Positions 43,756 to 53,717 of a stretch of 64,000 nucleotides of DNA are shown here, in pieces (the stretch's first letter is position 1; each line of letters opens with the position of its first letter). The notes beneath the pieces were generated by a model. That model had not been told where the DNA came from and searched no databases. It worked only from the letters and a program-made list of their open reading frames with translations. Origin of the DNA: a marine actinobacterium PHSC20C1 (GTDB taxonomy: Bacteria > Actinomycetota > Actinomycetes > Actinomycetales > Microbacteriaceae); assembly GCA_000153145.1 (NCBI GenBank), contig CH672415.1, positions 1,364,750-1,428,749 on the forward strand. The letters are read 5' to 3'. The position numbers were made by a program, and so were the translations under genes.

Positions 43756-45260
43756 AGCGTTGGCTAGATCGCACTCTTGGCGCGATCGCAATGTACAAGC
43801 TGGTGTGGATCTCCCTGATGATTGTGGCGGTCGCGGCAATCGCACTCTCATTCTTCGATCTCGTTTCGCCTGATCCCTTTGCGCTCCTCGCGAGCCTTCC
43901 TGTTGCGGTTGGCTTCAGCTACCTAGCAAGCATGATTGGTGCCCGGATCGTTCGGCAGCGCGCCCACCTTGAGTCCTCACTCATCACCGGGTTGCTCGTG
44001 TTTTTCATCATGGCCCCCAGCCTTGAACTCATGGGGCTGCTGGGTATCGCACTCGCTTCAACGATCGCTGGGGCATCCAAGTTTCTGATCGCATTCCGCG
44101 GCCGACATATCTTCAACCCTGCGGCACTCGGCGCCTACGTTTTCATCTTCGCCCCCCTAGGATTCCCGACCTGGTGGGTCGGAACTCCGCTGCTGCAGCC
44201 GCTCATCGTTATCGCCGCATTTCTGATCCTCTACCGCACCCGCAGACTCGACCTCGGACTCGTCTTCATCGTCGTCGCCTCGAGCATCCGAATCGCTCTA
44301 TCGCTGGCCAGCGGCGGCACATTCACTGATGCCCTGAGCTTCACTTTCGCGTCATCACAACTGATCTTTTTCGTCGGTTTTATGCTGAGCGAACCTCTCA
44401 CGTTGCCACCCCGCCGCTGGCAACGGCTCAGCATCGCCGCCGTTGTTGCCGTGCTGTTTGCTGTCCCCTTCTCGATAGGCCCCCTCTACAGCGACCCGTT
44501 GCTCGCCCTTCTCATCGGCAACCTTGTAGCGTTTTTCTTCACCCAAAGACGAACCATTCGGATGTCATTGGTCGAGAAAACGGAACTCGCTCCCGGAACT
44601 TGGGAACTCACTTTTGCCCCGCACCGCTCCATCTCATTCCGTGCGGGTCAATACACCGAGCTTTCCATCCCGCACGCCAAAGCGGACTTCCGCGGTGCTC
44701 GCCGCTACTTCACTATTTCTTCAGCGCCGGATGCTGGCGGCATGATCGCGATTACCTTCACCGAGGCCGCGAGGTCGAGCAGCTTCAAATCAGCGCTACT
44801 GGCGCTGCCCCGTGGTTCGCAAGTGAACGCCACCGGAATTTGGGGCGACTTTGTGTTGCCCCGAGACACCTCCGCACCACTGCTCTTGGTCGCAGGGGGC
44901 ATTGGCGTTACTCCGTTCGCTAGCCAGATTGCGCACGCACACCGCGAGGCAGAGGGTCGTGACATCGTGGTGGTGTACGCGTCTTCTCAGATTGGACAAC
45001 TGCCATTCGCCGACTTGCTTGCACAGGCCGGGGTTCGCGTGGTTGTCTTCGGGCCACAGTCGAGCACCCCACTCCCCGCGGGCTGGGAGCATGGCAGCGA
45101 GGGCCGCGTAACGGGGGCAACGCTCTCCAGACACATCCCCGATCTGAGCGACCGCCGTGTCTACCTTTCGGGCCCGCCAGCACTCGTCAACGACCTCAAG
45201 TCGGCGCTGCGCAAGTACGGTGCTCGGCGCATCCACACCGATTATTTTTCGGGTTACTAG
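43752..45260 (+). CDS. NqrB/RnfD-like membrane domain fused to ferredoxin-NADP reductase-like domain
   Basis: A 502-residue fusion. Residues ~1-265 hold 7-9 helices with the family marks RGRHIFNPAALGAYVF and FMLSEPLTLPPRR, as in NqrB/RnfD. Residues ~270-502 are an FNR module: FRAGQYTELSIPH and RRYFTISSAPDAGG (FAD site), VAGGIGVTPFASQ (NAD(P) site) and a C-terminal YFSGY. No 2Fe-2S domain. It would take electrons from cytoplasmic NAD(P)H through FAD and pass them across the membrane to the FMN lipoprotein. The ATG overlaps the apbE stop (ATGA), so the three genes form one operon. Confidence 0.9.
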   Translation: MKRWLDRTLGAIAMYKLVWISLMIVAVAAIALSFFDLVSPDPFALLASLPVAVGFSYLASMIGARIVRQRAHLESSLITGLLVFFIMAPSLELMGLLGIALASTIAGASKFLIAFRGRHIFNPAALGAYVFIFAPLGFPTWWVGTPLLQPLIVIAAFLILYRTRRLDLGLVFIVVASSIRIALSLASGGTFTDALSFTFASSQLIFFVGFMLSEPLTLPPRRWQRLSIAAVVAVLFAVPFSIGPLYSDPLLALLIGNLVAFFFTQRRTIRMSLVEKTELAPGTWELTFAPHRSISFRAGQYTELSIPHAKADFRGARRYFTISSAPDAGGMIAITFTEAARSSSFKSALLALPRGSQVNATGIWGDFVLPRDTSAPLLLVAGGIGVTPFASQIAHAHREAEGRDIVVVYASSQIGQLPFADLLAQAGVRVVVFGPQSSTPLPAGWEHGSEGRVTGATLSRHIPDLSDRRVYLSGPPALVNDLKSALRKYGARRIHTDYFSGY

Positions 45261-45310
45261 CGAACCTTGCGGCCAAGGCTCTGCGCCGCAGCGACCAGAG
45301 TAGTCATGCT

Positions 45311-45727
45311 CTAGTCGTCTTCGTCTTCTTTGTCCTTCTTGCCCTTTTCGTCGTCCTTGCCCTTGCCTTTTTCGTCTTTCTCTTCCGACGTGGGGGTTGG
45401 CGATGGCGCGGGCAGTGCGGCAGTGAGATCGGCACGCACGAGGTCGATCGCCGCCTGAATTTGGGCACTCCGCTCGGCGCTAATAGCGCCGGATTCTGTG
45501 TCTAGTTTGAGTTGCGCTTCGAGGGCGTCGAGAGCGGTGAGGGCACCTTCGGGGTCTCCCACCGCCGCTGCTTGTGTCACGGCAGAGACAGATGCCTGCA
45601 TTCTCGACGCTGCGTCAGAGTCGATTTCGGGTGCTGCTTGTGAACACCCGGTGAGTGCTGCAGTGACTAACGCGACCGCACTCGCGGCAGCAATGACCCG
45701 GCCAACATCAAATTTCCAAACACTCAT
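45311..45727 (-). CDS. Small lipoprotein with charged Lys/Asp/Glu tail
   Basis: A 138-residue protein. The signal peptide ends with LTGC (lipobox). The middle (about 40-100) is helical, SVSAVTQAAAVGDPEGALTA and LDALEAQLKLDTESGA; after a Pro/Thr/Ser linker the last ~28 residues are almost only Lys, Asp, Glu and Gly. The start overlaps the stop of the Ser/Thr kinase gene (ATGA). No family recognised. Similar small lipoproteins follow kinase genes in related bacteria; the exposed tail suggests binding of metal ions or cell-wall polymers, an inference only. Confidence 0.75.
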   Translation of the reverse strand: MSVWKFDVGRVIAAASAVALVTAALTGCSQAAPEIDSDAASRMQASVSAVTQAAAVGDPEGALTALDALEAQLKLDTESGAISAERSAQIQAAIDLVRADLTAALPAPSPTPTSEEKDEKGKGKDDEKGKKDKEDEDD

Positions 45728-47022
45728 GGCATCACGCTTTCCTGAAGCTCTTTGAGGTGTGTTCCAAGCGTGCCGGAGACCGCTGGATACGTCGGCCCGG
45801 TGGGGTCAGCCGGGCTTGGGAGGTTTGACCAAATGACCGCGCCAACTGTCGCCGCGATAACGAGCACGGCAGCGATAGTGAATCCTCTGATGTTCCGACG
45901 ATTCGCCGCGAACGTCGGCTTCGGGCGCGCCGGGGTCGTGACCTTCGGTTGCGGGCGTGCGGCCGGAGAAGTTTCGACCCGAGTCGACACTCGGGGCGCT
46001 GCTTCGTGCCGGTTGATCACCTCTGTAGCTTGAGTCACCACCGCGGTGTACTTCTTAGTTGCTTGAAGCGAGGTCCCCTCGTCACCGTCATCGTCGCTCT
46101 CGGCCGAGTTGACGGCATCGAGCGGGGCGACGACGATCGGATCAGCGTCTTCGTGTGAGTTTGCAAGCCTTCGCAGGGCGACGGCAACCTCCATCGGCAG
46201 CGGGCGATCCTCAGCATCGAGCGCAGTCATGCTCACTAAGAGATCAGCCCACACTCCGCCGAGAGTTTCCGGAACATTCGGTGTGTGGTTCAGTCGAACG
46301 CCGATCGTTTCGATGGCATTCCCCGGGAAAGCATCCTCGCCAGTGAGAGCTTCCAGCAACACGAGACCGAGCGAGTACACATCGGATGCTCCTGCCGTCT
46401 CGGTACCTCGTGCCTGTTCTGGACTCAAATAGCTCGCGCTGCCAATGATGAGGCCTGTCGAGGTTAGCCTGCTGCCGTCGACCAAACGGGCGATTCCGAA
46501 GTCGGCGAGTTTCGCATGGAATTGCCGATCGGGAAGTTCCGAGTGGGCCAGAAGGATGTTGGCCGGCTTGACGTCGCGATGCACGATTCCCCGGCCGTGC
46601 ATGTAGTGCAGCGCTTCCGCGATATCGGCACCGAGGTGCGCAACCATCTTCGGCGGAAGCGGCACTGTCATTGCCTCGCGCAGGTTTGGTCCGTCAACGA
46701 ATTCCATGACGAGAAATACGCGATCTACAGTCTGTGTCGTCTCAGTACCCGCGTCGAAAAGGGTCACCAGGGCATGGTGGTTGAGCGCTGCGAGGGTGTC
46801 GATCTCATTGTGTTGCCGGCGAATTTCGTCGGGATCCGCCATCCCCGGCAGCATCAGTTTGACTGCGACCTCACGCGGCAACGACTGGTCGAGGGCGCGG
46901 TATACGGAAGCCATTCCTCCACGGCCAATGAGACTGGTCACACGGTAGCGGCCACCGATGACGGTGTCGATGAGCCCGTCATCCGAGTTCGAAGATGGTC
47001 GAGCTAGTTTGCCAACTGGCAC
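45724..47022 (-). CDS. Membrane Ser/Thr protein kinase, PknB-like
   Basis: A 432-residue Hanks-type kinase. The Gly-rich loop is IGRGGMASVYRALD, the ATP Lys in EVAVKLMLP, the catalytic loop GIVHRDVKPANILL and the DFG motif LADFGIARLVDGS. A Pro/Lys/Thr-rich linker (~300-375) precedes one helix at about 382-402 (GFTIAAVLVIAATVGAVIWS). The extracellular part is only ~30 residues, with no PASTA repeats, so sensing may need partners such as the overlapping lipoprotein. GTG start with AAGGAGG 6 nt upstream. Confidence 0.93.
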   Translation of the reverse strand: MPVGKLARPSSNSDDGLIDTVIGGRYRVTSLIGRGGMASVYRALDQSLPREVAVKLMLPGMADPDEIRRQHNEIDTLAALNHHALVTLFDAGTETTQTVDRVFLVMEFVDGPNLREAMTVPLPPKMVAHLGADIAEALHYMHGRGIVHRDVKPANILLAHSELPDRQFHAKLADFGIARLVDGSRLTSTGLIIGSASYLSPEQARGTETAGASDVYSLGLVLLEALTGEDAFPGNAIETIGVRLNHTPNVPETLGGVWADLLVSMTALDAEDRPLPMEVAVALRRLANSHEDADPIVVAPLDAVNSAESDDDGDEGTSLQATKKYTAVVTQATEVINRHEAAPRVSTRVETSPAARPQPKVTTPARPKPTFAANRRNIRGFTIAAVLVIAATVGAVIWSNLPSPADPTGPTYPAVSGTLGTHLKELQESVMP

Positions 47023-47129
47023 GCGAACCTCCTTAGTCCTGCGCGGATTAGTGTAGACGAGTTGGCTGGGTCGGGTAAACGATAGAGCGCCGAGTGGCCA
47101 CCAGAGTGTCCTTCGCTAGGCTCGAAGCC

Positions 47130-47885
47130 ATGACTCAACGGCGCTGGCAACAGATTATGGACATTCCCCTCACGATCGCGGCCGCCGTGTTCTTGATTGC
47201 CTACGCCTGGGAAGTGATCGCCAATCTCGGCGGAAGCGCGATGCTTTTCGCCGAGGTTGTGATTGCGGTGACGTGGGTCGTATTCGTCGTCGATTACGTC
47301 GTGAACCTTGCATTAGCAAAGCACCGCTGGCACTGGTTCACCCGACACCTCTTCGACCTTCTCGTGGTGGTTCTTCCCATGTTGCGACCGCTGCGCCTCC
47401 TGCGACTCGTCACATTGTTGAATGTGCTGCAGCGTCGGGCGGGAACGGCGGTTCGCGGCAGCGTGCTCACGTACGCTGTTGGCTCGTCAGTGCTACTGGT
47501 CTTTGTTGCCGGACTCGCAATCCTCGACACAGAACGAACGGCAGCGAATACCCAGATTTCTAACCTCGGCGATGGCATTTGGTGGGCGTTCGTGACGATT
47601 ACCACCGTGGGCTACGGCGACATTTACCCCACAACGCAACTCGGTAGGGTCATCGCTGCCGGAGTCATGGTCGCCGGGATCGCCCTGCTCGGCGTCGTTA
47701 CGGCGACTCTCGCCTCGTGGATCGTCGAACGAGTCGCCACTCAAGATGAGCTCTCGCACGTTGCTACTCGCCGCGAGGTAACGGAACTCACCGAACAAGT
47801 TACCGAGCTCAAGCAGGTACTCGTTGCTCATGCAGCGGAGATGGCCGAGGTCTCCGGAAACAGCAGAAAGGGCCCGGAAGCCTAA
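47130..47885 (+). CDS. Potassium channel protein (voltage-gated-like, KvAP type)
   Basis: A 251-residue ion channel with about six helices. The selectivity filter TVGYGD lies in FVTITTVGYGDIYPTTQLGR. Before it, helix 4 has regularly spaced arginines (LRPLRLLRLVTLLNVLQRR), the sign of a voltage sensor. The C-terminus is a short coiled coil (EVTELTEQVTELKQVLVAHA). The ATG at 47130 is preferred to a GTG 12 codons upstream. It is divergent from the kinase gene. Confidence 0.92.
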   Translation: MTQRRWQQIMDIPLTIAAAVFLIAYAWEVIANLGGSAMLFAEVVIAVTWVVFVVDYVVNLALAKHRWHWFTRHLFDLLVVVLPMLRPLRLLRLVTLLNVLQRRAGTAVRGSVLTYAVGSSVLLVFVAGLAILDTERTAANTQISNLGDGIWWAFVTITTVGYGDIYPTTQLGRVIAAGVMVAGIALLGVVTATLASWIVERVATQDELSHVATRREVTELTEQVTELKQVLVAHAAEMAEVSGNSRKGPEA

Positions 47886-47899
47886 GCTTCCGAGCCCTT
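47868..47899. terminator. Hairpin at the end of the potassium-channel gene
   Basis: AAGGGC (47868-47873) pairs with GCCCTT (47894-47899), and inside GGAAGC (47876-47881) pairs with GCTTCC (47886-47891). The channel's stop codon lies in the loop. It is between convergent genes and probably serves both. Confidence 0.7.
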
Positions 47900-47928
47900 C
47901 ACGTACTAGCCGGCGCTACGCCAAGCCC

Positions 47929-49143
47929 TTAGGCCAGACGCGCTGCGAGGTTCTTGTCGAGCGTGTCGAGGAACTCTTCGGTGGTTTCCCACTTCTGATC
48001 CGGTCCGACGAGGAGCGCGAGGTCCTTCGTCATGTGACCGGCCTCAACCGACTTGATGACGACATCTTCCAGGGTCGATGCGAAGTCGATGAGTTCCTGG
48101 TTGTTGTCGAGCACGCCACGGTGAGCCAGTCCACGGGTCCACGCGTAGATCGACGCGATCGGGTTCGTGGAGGTGGGCTTGCCCTGCTGGTGCTGACGGT
48201 AGTGACGAGTCACGGTGCCGTGAGCTGCCTCCGCTTCAACAACCTTTCCGTCTGGAGTTGCCAGAACGGACGTCATGAGGCCGAGCGAGCCGAAGCCCTG
48301 CGCCACGGTGTCTGACTGCACGTCGCCGTCGTAGTTCTTGCAGGCCCAAACGTAGCCGCCCTCCCACTTCATGGCTGATGCAACCATGTCGTCGATGAGG
48401 CGGTGCTCGTAAGTGAGTCCTGCTGCTTCGAACTTGTCCTTGAACTCGGTCTGGAAGATCTCTTCAAAGATGTCCTTGAAGCGACCGTCATAGGCTTTGA
48501 GGATCGTGTTCTTCGTCGAAAGGTATACCGGGTAGTTGCGTGTGAGCCCGTAGTTGAGGCTGGCACGAGCGAAGTCAACGATCGAGTCGTCGAGGTTGTA
48601 CTGAACCTGAGCGATACCGTCGCCTGGGGAGTCGTAAACCTCAAACTTCATTGGCTCTGAGCCATCTTCGGGAGCGAACTCTACGGTCAGCTTTCCCTTG
48701 CCCTTGAACCGGAAGTCGGTTGCGCGGTACTGGTCGCCGAAGGCGTGACGGCCGATGATGATCGGCTTGTTCCAGCCGGGAACCAGTCGCGGGATGTTGG
48801 AGATGATGATGGGTTCTCGGAAAATCACGCCACCCAAAATGTTACGGATCGTTCCGTTGGGGCTGCGCCACATCTTCTTGAGACCGAATTCTTCAACGCG
48901 CGCCTCGTCGGGCGTAATCGTTGCACACTTGACTCCAACACCGTGCTTCTGGATGGCGTGGGCTGCGTCGATAGTGATCTGATCGTCGGTTGCGTCGCGG
49001 CTTTCGATGCCGAGGTCGTAGTACTCGAGGTTGACGTCAACGTAGGGGTGGATCAGGGTTTCCTTGATCCGGTGCCAAATAATGCGCGTCATTTCGTCGC
49101 CGTCGAGTTCGACGACGGTGCCTTCTACCTGAATCTTGGACAA
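47929..49143 (-). CDS. icd: NADP-dependent isocitrate dehydrogenase, homodimeric (IDH2-like)
   Basis: A 404-residue TCA-cycle enzyme, eukaryotic-like class. It begins [20 protein letters not shown], and contains [20 protein letters not shown] (substrate Ser/Asn), [18 protein letters not shown] and [20 protein letters not shown] (NADP site). The start is TTG with AAGGAG 8 nt upstream. Full length. It stands alone; a divergent GNAT gene follows ~105 bp away. Confidence 0.96.
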   Translation of the reverse strand: MSKIQVEGTVVELDGDEMTRIIWHRIKETLIHPYVDVNLEYYDLGIESRDATDDQITIDAAHAIQKHGVGVKCATITPDEARVEEFGLKKMWRSPNGTIRNILGGVIFREPIIISNIPRLVPGWNKPIIIGRHAFGDQYRATDFRFKGKGKLTVEFAPEDGSEPMKFEVYDSPGDGIAQVQYNLDDSIVDFARASLNYGLTRNYPVYLSTKNTILKAYDGRFKDIFEEIFQTEFKDKFEAAGLTYEHRLIDDMVASAMKWEGGYVWACKNYDGDVQSDTVAQGFGSLGLMTSVLATPDGKVVEAEAAHGTVTRHYRQHQQGKPTSTNPIASIYAWTRGLAHRGVLDNNQELIDFASTLEDVVIKSVEAGHMTKDLALLVGPDQKWETTEEFLDTLDKNLAARLA

Positions 49144-49248
49144 GCTTTGCTCCTTAGTTAGTGGCCTCTCCCAGCTTACTCTTTTTCTTAACTATCTCGA
49201 CATCGAGATACCTTGGCGCATCTGGCAACCGCGGGTTAGCCTGTATGC

Positions 49249-49701
49249 ATGGGTGAGCTAAGACTTGAAGAATTATCGGCAAGTACGATTGTTGCCGCCA
49301 ACAACCTCTCGCTGCGACGCGGTCAAGAGCAGTTCGTTACGCCACCTTCCTATGCAATCGCGGATGCTTTTATTGACCCGCTAACCTCCTGGCCGCGAGT
49401 TGTGCTCGATGGCGACAAGGTCGTCGGCTTCATCCGCGGCAACTTTGATCCCAACGCATCTCAGGAAGAATTCCGCAGCTGCATCTGGCGCGTGAGCGTC
49501 TCCGGTGACGCCCAAGGCATGGGCGTCGGTCGCTTCGCGGTCAAAGCACTTTCTGAAGAAGCGCGCAGTCGAGGCTTCGACCGCATCACCGCGATCTGGG
49601 AAGAGGGAGATGACGGCCCTGAGCAGTTCTTCCTCAAAGTTGGCTTCACTGTCGTCGGCGAAACACAGTACGGCGAGAAGCTCGGCGAGTACACCCTCTA
49701 G
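49249..49701 (+). CDS. GNAT-family N-acetyltransferase
   Basis: A 150-residue single-domain acetyltransferase. The acetyl-CoA loop is DAQGMGVGRFAVKALSEEAR, and IWRVSVSGDAQG gives the preceding strand. The C-terminus, EQFFLKVGFTVVGETQYGEK, resembles small-molecule or spermidine-type GNATs. The substrate is unknown. ATG start. It precedes the alkyltransferase-like gene by 68 bp on the same strand. Confidence 0.85.
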   Translation: MGELRLEELSASTIVAANNLSLRRGQEQFVTPPSYAIADAFIDPLTSWPRVVLDGDKVVGFIRGNFDPNASQEEFRSCIWRVSVSGDAQGMGVGRFAVKALSEEARSRGFDRITAIWEEGDDGPEQFFLKVGFTVVGETQYGEKLGEYTL

Positions 49702-49769
49702 GCCACTCCCTCTTCCGCCGCACTCTCAACGATCCCCGCGCTACAACCGCACGAGCAGGCATCAGTTTC

Positions 49770-50081
49770 GTGACTAATCTCAATGACGACTTCGTGAGCC
49801 GTGTGCTCGCGGTCGTTGACGCGATTCCAGCGGGCCACGTGATGACCTACGGTGAGGTTGCCGCGACAATTGGCTCTCGCGCTGCACGAGCTGTTGGCAC
49901 AGTAATGGCCCGCTACGGATCCGAGGTGGCCTGGTGGCGCGTAGTGCGCTCCGGCGGGCATCCGCCCATCGCTCACGAAGAGCGAGCGCTCATTCGTTAT
50001 GAAGCAGAATCAACGCCTCTGAGCTGGATGCCCGACGGCAGCTACCGCGTGAACTATCGGCTCGCGCGGCACCTGCCCTAA
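49770..50081 (+). CDS. Alkyltransferase-like (ATL) DNA-binding protein, Cys replaced
   Basis: A 103-residue protein of the MGMT DNA-binding domain family. It contains [20 protein letters not shown], the recognition helix [13 protein letters not shown], and [10 protein letters not shown] in place of the active-site P-C-H-R-V. Residue 55 (Trp) takes the Cys position, so it cannot transfer alkyl groups; ATL proteins of this type bind O6-alkylguanine and hand it to nucleotide excision repair. GTG start. The stop overlaps that of the convergent ABC exporter gene. Confidence 0.88.
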   Translation: MTNLNDDFVSRVLAVVDAIPAGHVMTYGEVAATIGSRAARAVGTVMARYGSEVAWWRVVRSGGHPPIAHEERALIRYEAESTPLSWMPDGSYRVNYRLARHLP

Positions 50082-51883
50082 ACCAACGAGTCCTTCCAGG
50101 CGGCGTGTAGTTGCGCGAACTTTCCACTGCCCGAAATGAGTTCTTGAGGCGTTCCATCTTCGATAACACGCCCGTGTTCCATCACAAGAACCCGATCAGC
50201 AATCGCCACCGTTGACAGTCGGTGCGCGATGATGATGGCCGTGCGATCGGAGAGCAGCGTTTGGAGGCCAGCCTGCACGAGTCGCTCGCTGGGGATATCG
50301 AGCGAAGCGGTTGCCTCGTCCAGTATCAGTACGACGGGGTCGGCAATAAACGCGCGCGCGAAGGACAGCAGTTGCCGTTGCCCGGCACTGACTCGACCGC
50401 CACGCTTGTTCACGTCGGTGTCGTAGCCATTCGGAAGCGCTTCAATGAACTCGTGTGCTCCAACAGCTTTCGCAGCCGCAACAATTTCTTCGCGTGTGGC
50501 GTCAGGCTTACCGAGCGAGATGTTGTCTGCGACGTTTCCCGAGAACAGATACGCCTCTTGCGTGACCATCACAATTGCTCGGCGCAGGTCTTTCGGGTGC
50601 AGCTTGCGCAGATCAACTCCATCGAGAGACACCGTGCCCTGACTCGGGTCGTAGAACCGCGAAATCAGTTTGGCAAGCGTCGACTTTCCAGCACCGGTTG
50701 TTCCCACCATCGCAACGGTCTGACCGGCTGGCAGTTCGAGATCAAACTTGGGCAAAATCACTTTGTCTGAGTTGTAGGCAAACTCGACGCCATCAAACTT
50801 CACTGTGCCGCTGGCTTTGCGCAAGTCGATCGGGGTCGTAGGGTCCACTACGCTCGGCTCTTCCTCAAGCACACCCGAGATCTTTTCTAGGGCAGCAGCA
50901 GCCGATTGGTACGAGTTGTAGAACATCGCCATCTCTTGTGCCGGTGCAAAGAACTGCCGTGCGTACAGCAGCGCACCCAAGAGCGCACCGATCGCCAGAT
51001 CACCGGTTGACACTCGCAGCCCACCCAAGAGCAAAATCATTGCCAGTGCGACGTTGCCAATGAGAACGAGGGCGGGGTCGAAAATTCCGAACAGTCGGAT
51101 GACGCGGGCGTTGGCATCCCGATACTTTTCGACGAGGCCACCGAAGTGTTCACGGTTGCGCTCTTCCTTACGGAACGCTTTTACCGCACGGATGCCGGTC
51201 ATGGTCTCGACGAAATGCACGATCAGTTTGGCTGAGGTGGTGCGCGTTTCACGGAAATGCAATTGCGACCGCAGCTGAAACCACCGGGTCAAGAATGCCA
51301 GCGGAGCGAGCGAAGCGAATAGTACGAGCCCACTCACCCAGTCGAGTGAGAACATCGCGATAGCGATGAACACCATGTACAGCGCACCCTGCACGAGCTG
51401 GTTGATGCCGGAATCGAGCAGCTCGCGGATCGCATCCAAGTCGCTAGTTTGTCGCGCGATGATTCGCCCAGACGTGTAGCTCTCGTGAAACTCGAGGCTC
51501 AAGCGCTGAGTGTGCAAGAACACTCGCTTGCGCAAATCAAACAGGATCGCTTGACTCACTCGCGCGCTCAGCACGGTGTACCAGGCAATCATCGTTGCCC
51601 CGGCGACGCCCGTAATTAGGTAGGCGGCGACTACGAGCACGAGAGGCAGACTGTTGCCATTGATCAGCGCAGGAAGAGCCCTGTCGATGCCGAACGCGAT
51701 CAGTGCTGGCCCTGCAACCTGAGCCGCCGTGCTCACGACGACAACAACCATCGTGAGAATGACGCGGGCGCGCAGCGGTGAGATTAGTGATCCGAGCAGT
51801 CGTAGCGAACGCTGCCGAATCTGGCGACTTTCGTCTTTCGTGTAGTCGTTGCGCTCTTCGCCGGAGGTTCCCATCACGCTCAT
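50078..51883 (-). CDS. ABC exporter half-transporter with canonical Walker B, degenerate signature
   Basis: A 601-residue membrane-ATPase fusion. Six helices (~30-330) precede the ATPase domain: Walker [10 protein letters not shown]-loop [12 protein letters not shown], signature [14 protein letters not shown], Walker [12 protein letters not shown] and the switch His in IIAHRLSTV. The signature differs from the usual LSGGQ. It overlaps the upstream exporter gene by 4 nt and is surely its partner. Substrates of such heterodimers are drugs, lipids or peptides. Confidence 0.93.
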   Translation of the reverse strand: MSVMGTSGEERNDYTKDESRQIRQRSLRLLGSLISPLRARVILTMVVVVVSTAAQVAGPALIAFGIDRALPALINGNSLPLVLVVAAYLITGVAGATMIAWYTVLSARVSQAILFDLRKRVFLHTQRLSLEFHESYTSGRIIARQTSDLDAIRELLDSGINQLVQGALYMVFIAIAMFSLDWVSGLVLFASLAPLAFLTRWFQLRSQLHFRETRTTSAKLIVHFVETMTGIRAVKAFRKEERNREHFGGLVEKYRDANARVIRLFGIFDPALVLIGNVALAMILLLGGLRVSTGDLAIGALLGALLYARQFFAPAQEMAMFYNSYQSAAAALEKISGVLEEEPSVVDPTTPIDLRKASGTVKFDGVEFAYNSDKVILPKFDLELPAGQTVAMVGTTGAGKSTLAKLISRFYDPSQGTVSLDGVDLRKLHPKDLRRAIVMVTQEAYLFSGNVADNISLGKPDATREEIVAAAKAVGAHEFIEALPNGYDTDVNKRGGRVSAGQRQLLSFARAFIADPVVLILDEATASLDIPSERLVQAGLQTLLSDRTAIIIAHRLSTVAIADRVLVMEHGRVIEDGTPQELISGSGKFAQLHAAWKDSLV

Positions 51884-53676
51884 GATCTGACCTCCTGTTC
51901 TTCCTCTTCGAGACTGGATATGACGTAGCGGTAGTGGCTGCTCGTTGCTAGCAAGTGAGAGTGCTCCCCGACAGCCGTTACTTTGCCATTTTCGAGAAGG
52001 GCAACGCGGTCGGCAAGCATGACGGTCGACGGACGGTGAGCCACGATGAGACCCGTCGTTGCGCTCAGTACACGCCGGAGCGCGGCTTCGACGAGGGCCT
52101 CCGTGTCGACATCGAGGGCAGACAGGGGGTCATCCAGCACAAGCACGGCAGGCTGCGCAGCGACGGCTCTAGCGAGCGCGAGGCGTTGGCGTTGACCTCC
52201 CGAGAGGCTGAGACCCTCTTCACCAACAAGAGTGTCTAGCCCGGAGGGAAGATCATAAACGAAGTCTGCCTGAGCGATCTCTAGGGCTTCACGCAATTCT
52301 TCTTCCGTCGAATCCGGCCGCCCCATTAGCACGTTCTCACGCACGCTTGAGGAGAAGAGTGTTGCATCTTCAAATGCCATCGCAAGGTGACGGCGCAGCT
52401 CAACAAGAGTGAGGTTGCGGATGTCGACTCCGTCGATGGTGATTGCGCCCTCGGTCACGTCATATAGCCGAGTAGTCAGTGCGGTAATTGTTGACTTTCC
52501 AGAACCGGTTAATCCGACGAGCGCCATCGTCTCCCCTGGTTCGATTCTCAAGTCGATTCCGTTGATGAGGTCGGGAACGTTCGCGGGTGAATCAGGGTAA
52601 CGGAAGTGCACGTTCGTGAACTCGAGAAGACCTTTGCTCTCGGTAATAGTCTGCGGATTCTCGGGGTCAGTGATGGGGTTATCGGAGTCCATCACCTCGA
52701 AGAAACGGTCAGCGGCCGTGCGAGCATCGAAGGTCATCGAAAGCAAGAAGCCAATCGACTCCACCGGAAAACGCAATACGGTTGCCGTCGCAAAGAACGC
52801 CACGAGGTCGCCAGCAGAAATCTGACCCTGAACCACGAGCCACACTCCGCCCAATAGTCCAAGGGCAAACGTGACGTCTGGCACCAGCAACAGCCATAGC
52901 CAGATGCCAGCGATAGCCCGTGCCTTCTCAATTTCAGTACCGCGCAAGTTCTCGGCTCGCACCGAGAAGCCCGTGAGTGCGTGCTTGCCACGACCAAACG
53001 CCTTCAAGACGCGGATGCCGTGAACCGACTCCTCAACTGCGGTTGCGAGGTCACCAGTTTGGTCTTGGCTGCGGCGGGCCACAATCGAGTACCGCTTCTC
53101 AAAAACGTAACCGTAGATCCACAACGGGATTGAGCTGGCGATGAAAATTATGCCGAGCACCCAGGAGATATTGACCAGGAAAATGAGACCAACAATGATC
53201 GTGAGCACATTGACGACGAGCAACACGAGGCCGAAGGAAAACCAACGACGAATCAGGTTGAGGTCGCTGACAGCACGCGACAGCAGTTGCCCACTTGGCC
53301 AACGGTCGTGAAAACTCACGGGCAGGTGTTGCAGCGTCATGTACAAGGTATTGCGCATCCGTGCCTCGACATGGGTACCGGGTGTCAGCACAAAAAAACG
53401 GCGCAGCGCGATCATGATCGCCTCAACAATGCCGAGCCCAAGCACGATGAGAAACGCTGGCCAAATTTGCGAAGAGTCACCAGACTGCAAAGGACCATCG
53501 ACAAGCGAACGCAGCACTTGCGGGATCAGTAACGCCACGATGCCAGCAGCGAGCGCAGCAAGCATCCCTAAGTAGATGTACGGCATCGCCGATTTCACAT
53601 AGGGGTAAAGTCGGCTGATCGCCGTGAAGGTGCCGACCGCTTTGGGGCGCTCGGGCTTGGCAGACTGTTGTGACAC
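51880..53676 (-). CDS. ABC exporter half-transporter with degenerate Walker B (partner)
   Basis: A 598-residue membrane-ATPase fusion. Walker A is GLTGSGKST, signature [14 protein letters not shown], and Walker [13 protein letters not shown], where the catalytic Glu is replaced by Asp. Paired with the other half, whose signature is degenerate, this gives one active and one inactive nucleotide site, as in TM287/288-type heterodimers. The GTG at 53676 is chosen because AAGGAA lies 5-6 nt upstream; the frame goes 9 codons higher. A perfect inverted repeat lies just upstream. Confidence 0.93.
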   Translation of the reverse strand: MSQQSAKPERPKAVGTFTAISRLYPYVKSAMPYIYLGMLAALAAGIVALLIPQVLRSLVDGPLQSGDSSQIWPAFLIVLGLGIVEAIMIALRRFFVLTPGTHVEARMRNTLYMTLQHLPVSFHDRWPSGQLLSRAVSDLNLIRRWFSFGLVLLVVNVLTIIVGLIFLVNISWVLGIIFIASSIPLWIYGYVFEKRYSIVARRSQDQTGDLATAVEESVHGIRVLKAFGRGKHALTGFSVRAENLRGTEIEKARAIAGIWLWLLLVPDVTFALGLLGGVWLVVQGQISAGDLVAFFATATVLRFPVESIGFLLSMTFDARTAADRFFEVMDSDNPITDPENPQTITESKGLLEFTNVHFRYPDSPANVPDLINGIDLRIEPGETMALVGLTGSGKSTITALTTRLYDVTEGAITIDGVDIRNLTLVELRRHLAMAFEDATLFSSSVRENVLMGRPDSTEEELREALEIAQADFVYDLPSGLDTLVGEEGLSLSGGQRQRLALARAVAAQPAVLVLDDPLSALDVDTEALVEAALRRVLSATTGLIVAHRPSTVMLADRVALLENGKVTAVGEHSHLLATSSHYRYVISSLEEEEQEVRS

Positions 53677-53697
53677 CGTGGTTCCTTGACGAGAAGG

Positions 53698-53717
53698 GAT
53701 CACCGCCTACGGTGATC
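53698..53717. promoter_or_regulatory. Perfect 8-bp inverted repeat upstream of the ABC exporter genes
   Basis: GATCACCG (53698-53705), spacer CCTA, CGGTGATC (53710-53717). It lies 21 bp before the GTG of the exporter operon, a usual place for a repressor operator, but it could also be a leader hairpin. No T-run follows on either strand. No regulator gene lies adjacent. Confidence 0.45.

Noticed and set aside
45265-45278. Small inverted repeat CCTTG-CGGC-CAAGG after the NqrB-FNR gene as terminator
   Set aside because: Only 5-bp arms and no T-run; not strong enough to list as a feature.
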